A DNA stretch of 64,000 nucleotides. It comes from Exilibacterium tricleocarpae (lineage in GTDB: Bacteria > Pseudomonadota > Gammaproteobacteria > Pseudomonadales > Cellvibrionaceae). Where the stretch lies: NCBI RefSeq assembly GCF_007004655.1, contig NZ_ML660110.1, positions 1 through 64,000 of the forward strand, read 5' to 3'. Below the pieces are notes generated by a model, which did not search any database, was not told where the DNA came from, and saw nothing but the letters and a program-made list of their open reading frames with translations. A program made the translations under genes and the position numbers. Positions 56,590 through 64,000 of the stretch are shown here, piece after piece; position 1 is the first letter of the stretch; every line of letters begins with the position of its first letter.

Positions 56590-57456
56590 ATGAGCTGGTT
56601 AGATAAAATCGTACCTTCCGTGGTTCGCTCCGATGGCAAGCGCGGCGGCAGCAGCAAGGTCCCGGAAGGACTGTGGAAAAAGTGCGTCAAATGCGCGGCG
56701 GTACTGTATCGCCCGGAGCTGGAACGCAATCTCGATGTCTGCCCCAAGTGCGATCACCATATGCGCATCGGCGCCCGCACACGGCTGGATATTTTTCTCG
56801 ACAGCGACAACCGCGAAGAGCTGGGGCTCGATGTCGAACCTATCGACCGCCTCAAATTCAAAGACGTCAAGCGCTACCGCGACCGCCTCTCCAGCGCGCA
56901 GAAGAGCACCGGTGAAAAAGACGCGCTGGTGGCCATGAAAGGCGAGCTGAACGGCCAGCCCATTGTGGCGGTGGCCTTTGAATTTGCGTTTCACGGCGGC
57001 TCCATGGGCTACGCCGTCGGGGAAAAATTCACCCGCGCCGCCCAGGTGGCCCTGGAGGAGAGAATACCGCTGGTGTGCTTTGCCGCCACCGGCGGCGCGC
57101 GCATGCAGGAAGCGCTGATTTCACTGATGCAGATGGCCAAGACCAGCGCCGTGGTCGAGCGGCTAAAAGCGCAGGGCATTCCTTATATTTCCGTGATGAC
57201 CGACCCGGTTTACGGCGGCGTCTCCGCCAGCCTGGCGCTGCTCGGCGACATCAATGCTGCCGAGCCCGGTGCCCGCGCCGGTTTTGCCGGGCCCAATATC
57301 ATTGAGCAGACTATTCGGCAAAAATTGCCGAAAGGGTTTCAGCGCAGTGAGTTTCTTTTGGAGCACGGCGCTATCGATATGATTCTGCATCGCAGAGACA
57401 TGCGCGAGCGCATCGGTTCGATCCTCGCCAAACTCACCCACCGGCCCGCGGCCTAG
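56590..57456 (+). CDS. accD: Acetyl-CoA carboxylase carboxyltransferase subunit beta
   Basis: 288 residues. The N-terminal zinc ribbon is [16 protein letters not shown]...CPKCDHH (CX2C...CX2C), followed by the crotonase-like domain with [17 protein letters not shown]. It transfers the carboxyl group to acetyl-CoA in fatty-acid synthesis. folC follows after 18 bp. Confidence 0.98.
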   Translation: MSWLDKIVPSVVRSDGKRGGSSKVPEGLWKKCVKCAAVLYRPELERNLDVCPKCDHHMRIGARTRLDIFLDSDNREELGLDVEPIDRLKFKDVKRYRDRLSSAQKSTGEKDALVAMKGELNGQPIVAVAFEFAFHGGSMGYAVGEKFTRAAQVALEERIPLVCFAATGGARMQEALISLMQMAKTSAVVERLKAQGIPYISVMTDPVYGGVSASLALLGDINAAEPGARAGFAGPNIIEQTIRQKLPKGFQRSEFLLEHGAIDMILHRRDMRERIGSILAKLTHRPAA

Positions 57457-57474
57457 CCCACCGACTTTGCGTCC

Positions 57475-58971
57475 ATGAGATTTACGTCGCTGCGGGCGTG
57501 GCTCGACTGGCTGGAGCAGTTGCATCCCGCCGCCATCGAGTTGGGCCTCGACCGTATCGGCAAGGTCGCGCAGGCGCTGGGGGTGTTGCAGGTGGCGCCC
57601 ACCGTCATTACCGTCGCCGGCACCAACGGCAAGGGCTCTTGTGTCGCCGCCATGGAGCAGTTGTTGCTCGATGCCGGTTACCGGGTCGGCGCCTACACCT
57701 CACCACACCTGGAACACTACTGCGAGCGCATTCGCGTACAGGGGCAGGCGGTCTCTGAGGCGGCGGTCTGCGCGGCGTTTGCCCGTATCGATGCCGCCCG
57801 GGGTGACACCAGCCTGACGTATTTCGAGTTCGGTACCCTCGCCGCCATGGCTATCTTTCTGGCCCAATCCGACACGCTGGATGTGATACTGCTGGAGGTG
57901 GGACTGGGCGGGCGTCTCGATGCCGTCAACCTGTGGGATGCGGATGTCGCGGTCATCACTTCTATCGCCCTGGATCACCAGGCTTGGCTCGGCAACGATC
58001 GTGAGACAATCGGGCGTGAAAAGGCCGGTGTGCTGCGTGCCGGGCGCCCGGCGATCTGTGCCGATCCGCAGCCGCCGGCCAGTATTGCCGCGGTGGCAGC
58101 GGACAAGGGAGCTGAGCTGCTGTCGATCGGTCGCGAGTTTGCCTGTTGGACAGGCACCGGCAGTTTCAGTGGGACAGGCACTGGCAGCCATGGTGACAGC
58201 CATGGGACTGGCAGCCATGGGACTGGTGCTGTTGGGACAGGCACTGCTGGTACTGGTGGTGATACGGGCAGTGGGACAGGCACTTACACTGCTGGGACAG
58301 GCACTGACACTGGGACAGGCATTGGTGGTGCTGGTGGTGGTGCTGGGACAGGCACTGCGGGCAGTGGGACAGGCACCGGCAATTGGTGTTTCAGTGGTCG
58401 CGGGCCGGCGGGCGAGGTCGTTCGCTTCGACGATCTGGCGCTGCCCGGACTGCCGCTGCCGAGTGTGGCCGCCGGGCTCCAGGCCCTGCTCTGCGCGGGT
58501 ATCGCTTTGCCCGAGGCCCGCGTACGCACAGTCGTACCGCGCCTGTCGCTGCGGGGACGGTTACAGTCGCTCACTTTCCGCGGTATCGACATCCTGCTGG
58601 ATGTGGCCCACAATCCGGCGGCGGCGGCCTACCTGCAGCGGCAACTGCGGCAGCGGCCGGTACCCGGCGCCACTTACGCGGTGGCGGCCATGATGGCCGA
58701 CAAAGACCTGGAGGGCACCTTGGGGGCACTGACCGAACAGGTGGCAGCCTGGTTTGTAGGCGGCTTGGCAGGGGTGGCGCGGGCCGCCAGCGCCGCTCAG
58801 TTGCAGCAGGCGTTAACTCGTCTGAGCGCCCGGGTCAGCGCCTGTGATACAGTGGCGGAGGCTTTCGACCGGGCCGTGGCGGCTGCCGGGCCGGGCGACC
58901 GGGTGCTGGTGATCGGCTCCTTTCTGACCGTGGCGGCGGTATTGGCGCAGTGCCGCAAGGGCGAGGCTTGA
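57475..58971 (+). CDS. folC: Dihydrofolate/folylpolyglutamate synthase with Gly/Thr-rich insertion
   Basis: 498 residues, longer than the usual 420 or so. The P-loop is VAGTNGKGS, and [22 protein letters not shown] and [11 protein letters not shown] are conserved, so the enzyme core is intact. Residues about 226-303 form a low-complexity Gly/Thr/Ala/Ser insertion (repeats such as GTGTGSHG and AGTGTDTG) encoded by a GGGACAGGCACT-type DNA repeat. It links glutamates to folate. The insertion lies between the N-terminal ATPase part and the C-terminal domain, probably as a loop. Confidence 0.95.
   Translation: MRFTSLRAWLDWLEQLHPAAIELGLDRIGKVAQALGVLQVAPTVITVAGTNGKGSCVAAMEQLLLDAGYRVGAYTSPHLEHYCERIRVQGQAVSEAAVCAAFARIDAARGDTSLTYFEFGTLAAMAIFLAQSDTLDVILLEVGLGGRLDAVNLWDADVAVITSIALDHQAWLGNDRETIGREKAGVLRAGRPAICADPQPPASIAAVAADKGAELLSIGREFACWTGTGSFSGTGTGSHGDSHGTGSHGTGAVGTGTAGTGGDTGSGTGTYTAGTGTDTGTGIGGAGGGAGTGTAGSGTGTGNWCFSGRGPAGEVVRFDDLALPGLPLPSVAAGLQALLCAGIALPEARVRTVVPRLSLRGRLQSLTFRGIDILLDVAHNPAAAAYLQRQLRQRPVPGATYAVAAMMADKDLEGTLGALTEQVAAWFVGGLAGVARAASAAQLQQALTRLSARVSACDTVAEAFDRAVAAAGPGDRVLVIGSFLTVAAVLAQCRKGEA
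58150..58383 (+). repeat. Degenerate repeat inside folC
   Basis: About 230 bases made largely of variants of GGGACAGGCACT and GGTACTGG units, all in frame. They add about 78 residues to FolC without breaking it. Confidence 0.85.
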
Positions 58972-59041
58972 CAGTCGTTTTTTGAAACGGCTTGTCTAAC
59001 AAGACTATGAAGACCAATTTTTTGAGATCAAAGGGGTTCGC

Positions 59042-59554
59042 GTGGACGACGGATTAAAACAACGGCTGGTAGGGGCGCTGGTATTGACAGCGGCTGCCGT
59101 CATCTTCCTGCCGGTGCTGTTTAATCGCGAAGTGCGCCGCCCGCTGGACGCTACCAGCCAGATTCCCCCGGCCCCCGGGCTGGTGCCGCTGGAGACCCGG
59201 GAGCCGGTGCGCCCCCAGGGCATCGTACCGGCCAAGGACCCCGAGGAAATGTTTCAGCCCAAGGAACCGGAGCCGGAGCGGCCGGTGCAAAAGCGCCTCG
59301 ATCCCCAGGGTATCCCGGTCAGTTGGGTGGTGCAGGTGGCCAGCTTTACCAGCACGGCGCGCGCCGATAAGTTGCGCGAGCGGCTGCTGGCCGACGGTTA
59401 CAAAGCCTATACCCGCCAGGTGAACACCGCCAAAGGGCCCGCCGTGCGGGTTTTTGTCGGCCCCAAGATCGACAAAGCCAGCGCCATGGCCGTCAAACAG
59501 GAGCTGGACAAGGCCTTGGATGTGGAGACACTGGTGCTGCGATTTCGACCTTGA
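59042..59554 (+). CDS. dedD: SPOR-domain protein DedD
   Basis: 170 residues from GTG at 59042. One N-terminal membrane helix (LVGALVLTAAAVIFLPVLF), a Pro-rich linker and a C-terminal SPOR domain (SWVVQVASFTSTARADKLRERL... LVLRFRP) that binds denuded peptidoglycan at the division site. It sits between folC and cvpA as in Pseudomonas. Confidence 0.93.
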   Translation: MDDGLKQRLVGALVLTAAAVIFLPVLFNREVRRPLDATSQIPPAPGLVPLETREPVRPQGIVPAKDPEEMFQPKEPEPERPVQKRLDPQGIPVSWVVQVASFTSTARADKLRERLLADGYKAYTRQVNTAKGPAVRVFVGPKIDKASAMAVKQELDKALDVETLVLRFRP

Positions 59555-59669
59555 GGTCGGGTCCTGGCGCTGAAAACCACTGCTGGTCACCGGCGCGATA
59601 GCTCTGCTAGAATGCAGCCCCTTCAGAGCGAGTCAGTTGAGCGGCCGCAGAACCTATGAAGTCGAACCT

Positions 59670-60167
59670 ATGAATTGGGCGGACTGGACCATAGTAGCCA
59701 TTTTGGCTGTCTCCAGCATTATCAGTCTGAAACGGGGCTTCGTGCGCGAGGCGCTGTCGCTGGCTAACTGGGGACTGGCGTTCATTGTCGCCATGACCTT
59801 TCGCGACTCCCTGGCGACACTTCTGGCCGACTCCGTGCAAACCCCCTCCGTCCGTGAAATGCTGGCCTTCGGCCTGTTGTTTGCCGCCACCCTGGTGGTG
59901 GGCGCCATGGTCAATTACCTGATCGGCGAACTGGTGAAGATAACCGGGCTGTCGGGCACCGACCGGATGTTTGGTATGGTGTTCGGGCTGGCGCGCGGTG
60001 TGATCGTGGTGGTGGCGATTTTGATACTGGTACCGGCGGTGGTACCGATTGACCAGGATCTGTGGTGGCGGGAGTCGGCGTTGATTCCGCAGTTTTTACA
60101 ATTAGAGGACTGGACCCGGCAGATGGCCTCGGCGCTGTCGGACCGCGTTCTCGCACTGATAAATTAA
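59670..60167 (+). CDS. cvpA: CvpA family membrane protein
   Basis: 165 residues from the ATG at 59670 (MNWADWTIVAILAVS); the frame extends back to 59637. Four hydrophobic segments fit CvpA, needed for colicin V production in E. coli and often cotranscribed with purF. purF follows after 27 bp. Confidence 0.93.
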   Translation: MNWADWTIVAILAVSSIISLKRGFVREALSLANWGLAFIVAMTFRDSLATLLADSVQTPSVREMLAFGLLFAATLVVGAMVNYLIGELVKITGLSGTDRMFGMVFGLARGVIVVVAILILVPAVVPIDQDLWWRESALIPQFLQLEDWTRQMASALSDRVLALIN

Positions 60168-60194
60168 TCCCGGTGGATTGAGTTAGAGGCGATT

Positions 60195-61730
60195 ATGTGT
60201 GGCATTGTCGGTATTGTCGGTAGGAACGATGTCAATTTAAAGCTCTACGGGGCTTTGACCATGTTGCAGCATCGCGGCCAGGACGCCGCCGGTATTGTCA
60301 CCTGCGACGACAAAGGTAAGCTGGCGCAGCAAAAGGCCAACGGGCTGGTGCGCGATGTGTTTCGCACCCGCCATATGCAGCGGCTGGTCGGCAATATGGG
60401 TATCGGCCATGTGCGTTACCCGACGGCCGGCAGTACCGGTCCCGCGCTGGCGCAGCCGTTTTATGTCAACTCACCCTACGGTATCGCCCTGGCGCATAAC
60501 GGCAACCTCACCAACCTCGAAGAGGTGGCCGAGCACCTGCACAAATCCGACCTCCGCCATGTCAACACGGATTCCGACTCGGAGGTGTTGCTCAATGTGT
60601 TTGCCCACGAGTTGCAGGCGCGCGGCAAGCCGGTGCCCTCCGAAGATGATATCTTCGACGCTATCGCCGCCGTGCACCGGCGCGTGCGCGGTGGCTATGC
60701 GGTGGTGGCGTTGATCGCCGGTTACGGCGTGGTGGCGTTTCGCGATCCCCACGGTATCCGGCCGCTGGTGTTCGGCACCCGGGAGAGCAAAAAGAGGGGC
60801 ATTGAATACATGATCGCCTCCGAGAGTGTGGCGCTGGATGTGCTCGGGTACGAGCTGGTACGCGACGTCGCTCCCGGCGAAGCGGTCTATATTACCGGCG
60901 CAGGGCAGTGCCACACCCGCCAGTGTGCCGAGAATCCGTCGCTGTCGCCGTGTATCTTTGAGCATGTTTATTTTGCCCGTCCCGACTCTATTATGGATGG
61001 CGTGTCGGTATACAAAGCGCGCCTGCGCCAGGGGGAAAAGCTGGCGGACAAGATACTGCGCGAGCGCCCGGACCACGATATCGATGTCGTGATCCCCATA
61101 CCCGACAGCAGCCGGGTTGCCGGCCAGGCGCTGGCGCAGCGCCTGGGCGTGAAATTTCGCGAGGGGCTGGTCAAAAACCGTTATATCGGGCGCACATTTA
61201 TCATGCCCGGGCAACAACAGCGCAAAAAGTCCGTGCGTCAAAAACTCAATGCCATCGGTCTCGAGTTTCAGGGCAAAAACGTCATGTTGGTGGACGACTC
61301 GATCGTGCGCGGGACAACCTGCAAGCAGATTATCCAGATGGCCCGGGATGCGGGCGCCGCCAAGGTTTACTTTGCGTCGGCGGCACCGGCCGTCAAGTAC
61401 CCCAATGTCTATGGTATCGATATGCCGTCGGCCAACGAACTGATTGCCCACGGTCTCGACCACGACGCCATTTGCAAAGAGATCGGCGCCGACTGGCTGT
61501 TGTATCAGGACATTGGCGATCTGGTAGCCGCCTCGGCGGAGGGCAATCCGGAAATTCAGACGTTTGAGGCTGCGGTGTTTACTGGTGAGTACATTACCGG
61601 TGATGTGGACAAGCGCTTTCTGGACCGCCTCGACGCCGCCCGTAACGACGCCACCAAAGCCCACAAAAACGGTGATGACGGCGATAGTGCGGTTATCGGA
61701 TTGCACAACGATTCCGTTGAAGTTTCCTGA
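60195..61730 (+). CDS. purF: Amidophosphoribosyltransferase
   Basis: 511 residues. The start is MCGIVGIVG, with the catalytic N-terminal Cys exposed after Met removal, and the PRPP site is [13 protein letters not shown]. It starts purine synthesis from PRPP and glutamine. It probably shares a transcript with cvpA. Confidence 0.98.
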   Translation: MCGIVGIVGRNDVNLKLYGALTMLQHRGQDAAGIVTCDDKGKLAQQKANGLVRDVFRTRHMQRLVGNMGIGHVRYPTAGSTGPALAQPFYVNSPYGIALAHNGNLTNLEEVAEHLHKSDLRHVNTDSDSEVLLNVFAHELQARGKPVPSEDDIFDAIAAVHRRVRGGYAVVALIAGYGVVAFRDPHGIRPLVFGTRESKKRGIEYMIASESVALDVLGYELVRDVAPGEAVYITGAGQCHTRQCAENPSLSPCIFEHVYFARPDSIMDGVSVYKARLRQGEKLADKILRERPDHDIDVVIPIPDSSRVAGQALAQRLGVKFREGLVKNRYIGRTFIMPGQQQRKKSVRQKLNAIGLEFQGKNVMLVDDSIVRGTTCKQIIQMARDAGAAKVYFASAAPAVKYPNVYGIDMPSANELIAHGLDHDAICKEIGADWLLYQDIGDLVAASAEGNPEIQTFEAAVFTGEYITGDVDKRFLDRLDAARNDATKAHKNGDDGDSAVIGLHNDSVEVS

Positions 61731-61758
61731 CCGGCGCACAGTCCAGTCGGCACGGTAC

Positions 61759-61801
61759 GGGGTCAGAGCAACAATTGCTTTTTAATTTTTGCTCTCACCC
61801 C
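61759..61801. repeat. REP-like hairpin after purF
   Basis: GGGGTCAGAGCAA (61759-61771) and TTGCTCTCACCCC (61789-61801) match in 12 of 13 positions as inverted repeats. An inner AGCAA/TTGCT stem followed by T-runs may also end purF transcription. The core is similar to the hairpin at 52696. Confidence 0.65.
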
Positions 61802-61852
61802 TCGAGGAGGACCACCTTGCCTCAAATGGCACCTCCTTAGGCGGCATGGTGC

Positions 61853-61878
61853 GGGGACGTAACGTCAGTTGCGTCCCC
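61853..61878. repeat. 11-bp hairpin in purF-metZ gap
   Basis: GGGGACGTAAC, GTCA and GTTGCGTCCCC form an 11-bp stem with one T-G pair. It lies in the 301-base gap before metZ, together with the inverted repeat CACCCCTCGA/TCGAGGGGTG (61796-61805, 61880-61889). No gene is seen in this gap. Confidence 0.6.
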
Positions 61879-62031
61879 TTCGAGGGGTGCCACTCCCCCG
61901 TGCCAGTGGCAGCTCCCCAGTGTACCGCGGGTTTATTACTGATCTACAAAACGGTCATATGTTGAGAGAATTGGCAGCTGGTCGAAAGTGGCATTTGCGG
62001 TACATAACCATAAAATACTGAGACAACCGGT

Positions 62032-63228
62032 ATGACAGACAACCCCGAAGACCCTCTGGACCAGGCGGATATCGCCACCCTGGCGATTCGCGCGGGACAC
62101 AGACGCACCCATGAGGGCGAACACGGCGAGGCTATCTTCACCACCTCCAGCTACGTATTCCCATCGGCGGCCGAGGCGGCGGCGCGCTTTGCCGGCGACG
62201 CCCCCGGCAATGTCTACTCCCGTTATACCAACCCCACTGTGCGCCTGTTTCAGGAACGTATCGCGGCGCTCGAAGGCGGTGAGGCCGCCGTCGCCACCGC
62301 TTCCGGGATGGCGGCCATCCTCAGTACCTGTATGGCATTGTTGAGCGCCGGCGATCACCTGGTCTGCGCGCGCAGCGTGTTCGGTACTACCACTGTGCTG
62401 TTTAACAAATACCTGCGCAAATTCGGCGTCGACACCACCTTTGTCGATACTACCGACTACGCCGCCTGGGAGCGCGCCATCACGCCCGCTACCCGGGTGC
62501 TGTTTCTGGAAACGCCGTCCAACCCGATTTGCGAGGTCGTGGATATCGCCCGCCTGGCCGAACTCGCCCGCGCGCATAATTGCCTGTTGATCGTGGACAA
62601 CTGCTTTTGCACACCGGCATTGCAGCAGCCGCTGGCGCTGGGCGCCGATCTGGTGATTCACTCCGCCACCAAATACCTCGATGGCCAGGGCCGCTGTGTC
62701 GGCGGTGTGGTGGTGGGCAGCGCCGAACATATGGATGAAGTCACCGGGTTTCTGCGCTCGGCGGGGCCGACCATGAGTCCGTTCAATGCCTGGGTGTTTC
62801 TAAAAGGCCTGGAAACATTGCGCCTGCGCATGGATGCCCACTCCGCCGGCGCCATGACCATAGCCGAGTGGCTGTCTGCCCGGCCGGCGATTGAAAAAGT
62901 CTACTATGCGGGCCTGCCGTCCCACCCCGGGCATGCACTGGCCCGGCGCCAGCAACGGGCGTTTGGCGGGGTGCTGTCGTTCCAGGTCAAAGGTGACCGG
63001 GATGCGGCCTGGCGCTTTATCGACGCCACCCGGCTGATGTCGCTGACAGCCAACCTGGGCGATGCGAAAACCACTATCGTGCATCCGGCCACCACTACCC
63101 ACAGCCGTCTGTCCGAGCAGGACAAGCAGCGGGCACAGATCACCGATAATCTGATCCGGGTAGCGGTGGGGCTGGAGGCAACTGCCGATCTGATCACAGA
63201 TTTGCAGCGCGGTATCGATGCACTTTAA
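62032..63228 (+). CDS. metZ: O-succinylhomoserine sulfhydrylase
   Basis: 398 residues, a Cys/Met-metabolism PLP enzyme. The PLP Lys is in HSATKYLDGQGR, and SSYVFPSAAEAAARFAG and MSPFNAWVFLKGLETL are typical of MetZ. It makes homocysteine from O-succinylhomoserine and sulfide. Its place after purF is the same as in Pseudomonas. Confidence 0.95.
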   Translation: MTDNPEDPLDQADIATLAIRAGHRRTHEGEHGEAIFTTSSYVFPSAAEAAARFAGDAPGNVYSRYTNPTVRLFQERIAALEGGEAAVATASGMAAILSTCMALLSAGDHLVCARSVFGTTTVLFNKYLRKFGVDTTFVDTTDYAAWERAITPATRVLFLETPSNPICEVVDIARLAELARAHNCLLIVDNCFCTPALQQPLALGADLVIHSATKYLDGQGRCVGGVVVGSAEHMDEVTGFLRSAGPTMSPFNAWVFLKGLETLRLRMDAHSAGAMTIAEWLSARPAIEKVYYAGLPSHPGHALARRQQRAFGGVLSFQVKGDRDAAWRFIDATRLMSLTANLGDAKTTIVHPATTTHSRLSEQDKQRAQITDNLIRVAVGLEATADLITDLQRGIDAL

Positions 63229-63307
63229 CGACTTACTCTAAACTTTATTTTGTCACTGGCCGGCAGCTCCCTGGGTGGGGCGCGGCCCAGTCGGAGGATG
63301 CAGTGCA

Positions 63308-64000
63308 GTGGAAATTCTGGTCAGGCGTATTGTCAGCGAAATCGGCAAAGTGTTGTTGGGCAAGGAGCACCAGGTCAAACTCGCCCTGACCTGCCTGTTT
63401 GCCAGGGGGCATTTATTGATCGAAGACCTGCCCGGCATGGGTAAGACCACGCTCGCCCACGCGCTCGCCAATGTGCTGGGGCTGCGCTACAACCGCATAC
63501 AGTTCACCAGTGATTTGTTGCCGGCGGATATCCTGGGCGTATCCGTGTTTGATAAAAATGCCGGCCAGTTCGAATTCCATCCCGGACCGATTTTTACCCA
63601 GGTGTTACTGGCTGACGAAATCAACCGCACCACCCCAAAAACCCAGAGCGCGTTACTGGAGGCGATGGAGGAGGGCCAGGTAACGGTGGAAGGGGAGACC
63701 CGCGCCCTACCCGACAATTTTTTTGTGATTGCCACCCAAAACCCCGTCACTCAGTCGGGCACCTACCCACTGCCCGAATCCCAACTCGATCGGTTTTTGA
63801 TGCGCATCGAACTGGGGTACCCCGACCGCGACGCCGAGCGCGCCCTGTTTAAGGGTGAGGACCCGCGCCAGCGGCTGTCGCAGATATCCGCCTGTGTGAC
63901 GCCGGTGCAATTGGGCGAGTTGCAAAGCGACGTGGAAAACGTACAGGTGGCCGACAGCCTGCTGGATTACCTGCAGCGGCTGGTGGAATACACCCGCGTC
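63308..64000 (+). CDS. MoxR-family AAA+ ATPase (truncated by window end)
   Basis: The first 231 codons of a MoxR ATPase, from GTG at 63308 with GGAGG nine or ten bases before it. Walker A is EDLPGMGKTTLA, Walker B is LLADEINRTTPKTQSALLEAMEE, and sensor 1 is VIATQNPVTQSGTYPLPESQLDRF. MoxR proteins act as chaperones with VWA proteins, which usually follow in the operon but lie outside the window. Confidence 0.93.
   Translation, partial: MEILVRRIVSEIGKVLLGKEHQVKLALTCLFARGHLLIEDLPGMGKTTLAHALANVLGLRYNRIQFTSDLLPADILGVSVFDKNAGQFEFHPGPIFTQVLLADEINRTTPKTQSALLEAMEEGQVTVEGETRALPDNFFVIATQNPVTQSGTYPLPESQLDRFLMRIELGYPDRDAERALFKGEDPRQRLSQISACVTPVQLGELQSDVENVQVADSLLDYLQRLVEYTRV

Overview
The window looks like a chromosomal segment of a marine or chitin-degrading gammaproteobacterium of the Cellvibrionales type. 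Three things suggest this: the core gene order leuCDB-asd-asd-like-fimV-truA-trpF-(trpBA)-accD-folC-dedD-cvpA-purF-metZ is close to that of Pseudomonas and Cellvibrionales; the secreted chitinases share a CBM5-PKD-CBM73-PKD architecture known from Cellvibrio; and the core DNA is GC-rich. No rRNA, tRNA or CRISPR array was seen.

Region 1 (1-15.8 kb, all genes on the minus strand, visibly AT-rich compared with the rest) is an accessory biosynthetic cluster. One promoter upstream of 15.74 kb probably drives, in order: a 25-codon peptide gene, a strong hairpin, a beta-propeller protein, a flavodoxin-fold reductase, an RND pump and its periplasmic adaptor, a GTP cyclohydrolase II, a WD40 protein, a SUMF1-fold protein, an MFS exporter, a VOC protein, a creatininase-family amidohydrolase and two TPR-nucleotidyltransferase paralogues. 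GTP cyclohydrolase II + WD40 + SUMF1-fold protein is the ToxB-ToxC-ToxD core of toxoflavin-type (7-azapteridine) pathways, here without ToxA (methyltransferase) or ToxE (RibD-like deaminase), and with a creatininase, a reductase and a possible precursor peptide instead. I regard it as a candidate new azapteridine- or flavin-like natural product system. The adaptor gene is split in two frames at an A-run with a dnaX-like slippery site and an internal Shine-Dalgarno sequence. The left edge (31-122) holds four 23-bp direct repeats that resemble the end of an IS21-family element.

Region 2 (15.8-17.4 kb) has no convincing protein gene. It holds a possible plus-strand non-coding RNA with its own promoter and terminator.

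Region 3 (17.4-28.4 kb, minus strand) is a chitin-degradation locus: three GH18 chitinases, one GH19 chitinase and one GH5 enzyme, all secreted and all carrying PKD and chitin-binding modules. A sigma70-like promoter with two copies of a 12-bp palindrome (GACAACGTTGTC) lies at 28.36-28.42 kb. This resembles NagR/LacI-type operators and suggests control by N-acetylglucosamine.

Region 4 (28.6-64 kb, mostly plus strand) is core metabolism: two PaaI-type thioesterases, htpG, gpsA, sixA, folE, prmB, aroC, the leucine genes with a divergent LysR regulator, two aspartate-semialdehyde dehydrogenase-like genes, fimV, truA, tryptophan genes, accD, folC, dedD, cvpA, purF, metZ and a truncated moxR. Its intergenic spaces hold several unexplained repeats and long hairpins, and folC carries a repeat-encoded Gly/Thr-rich insertion.
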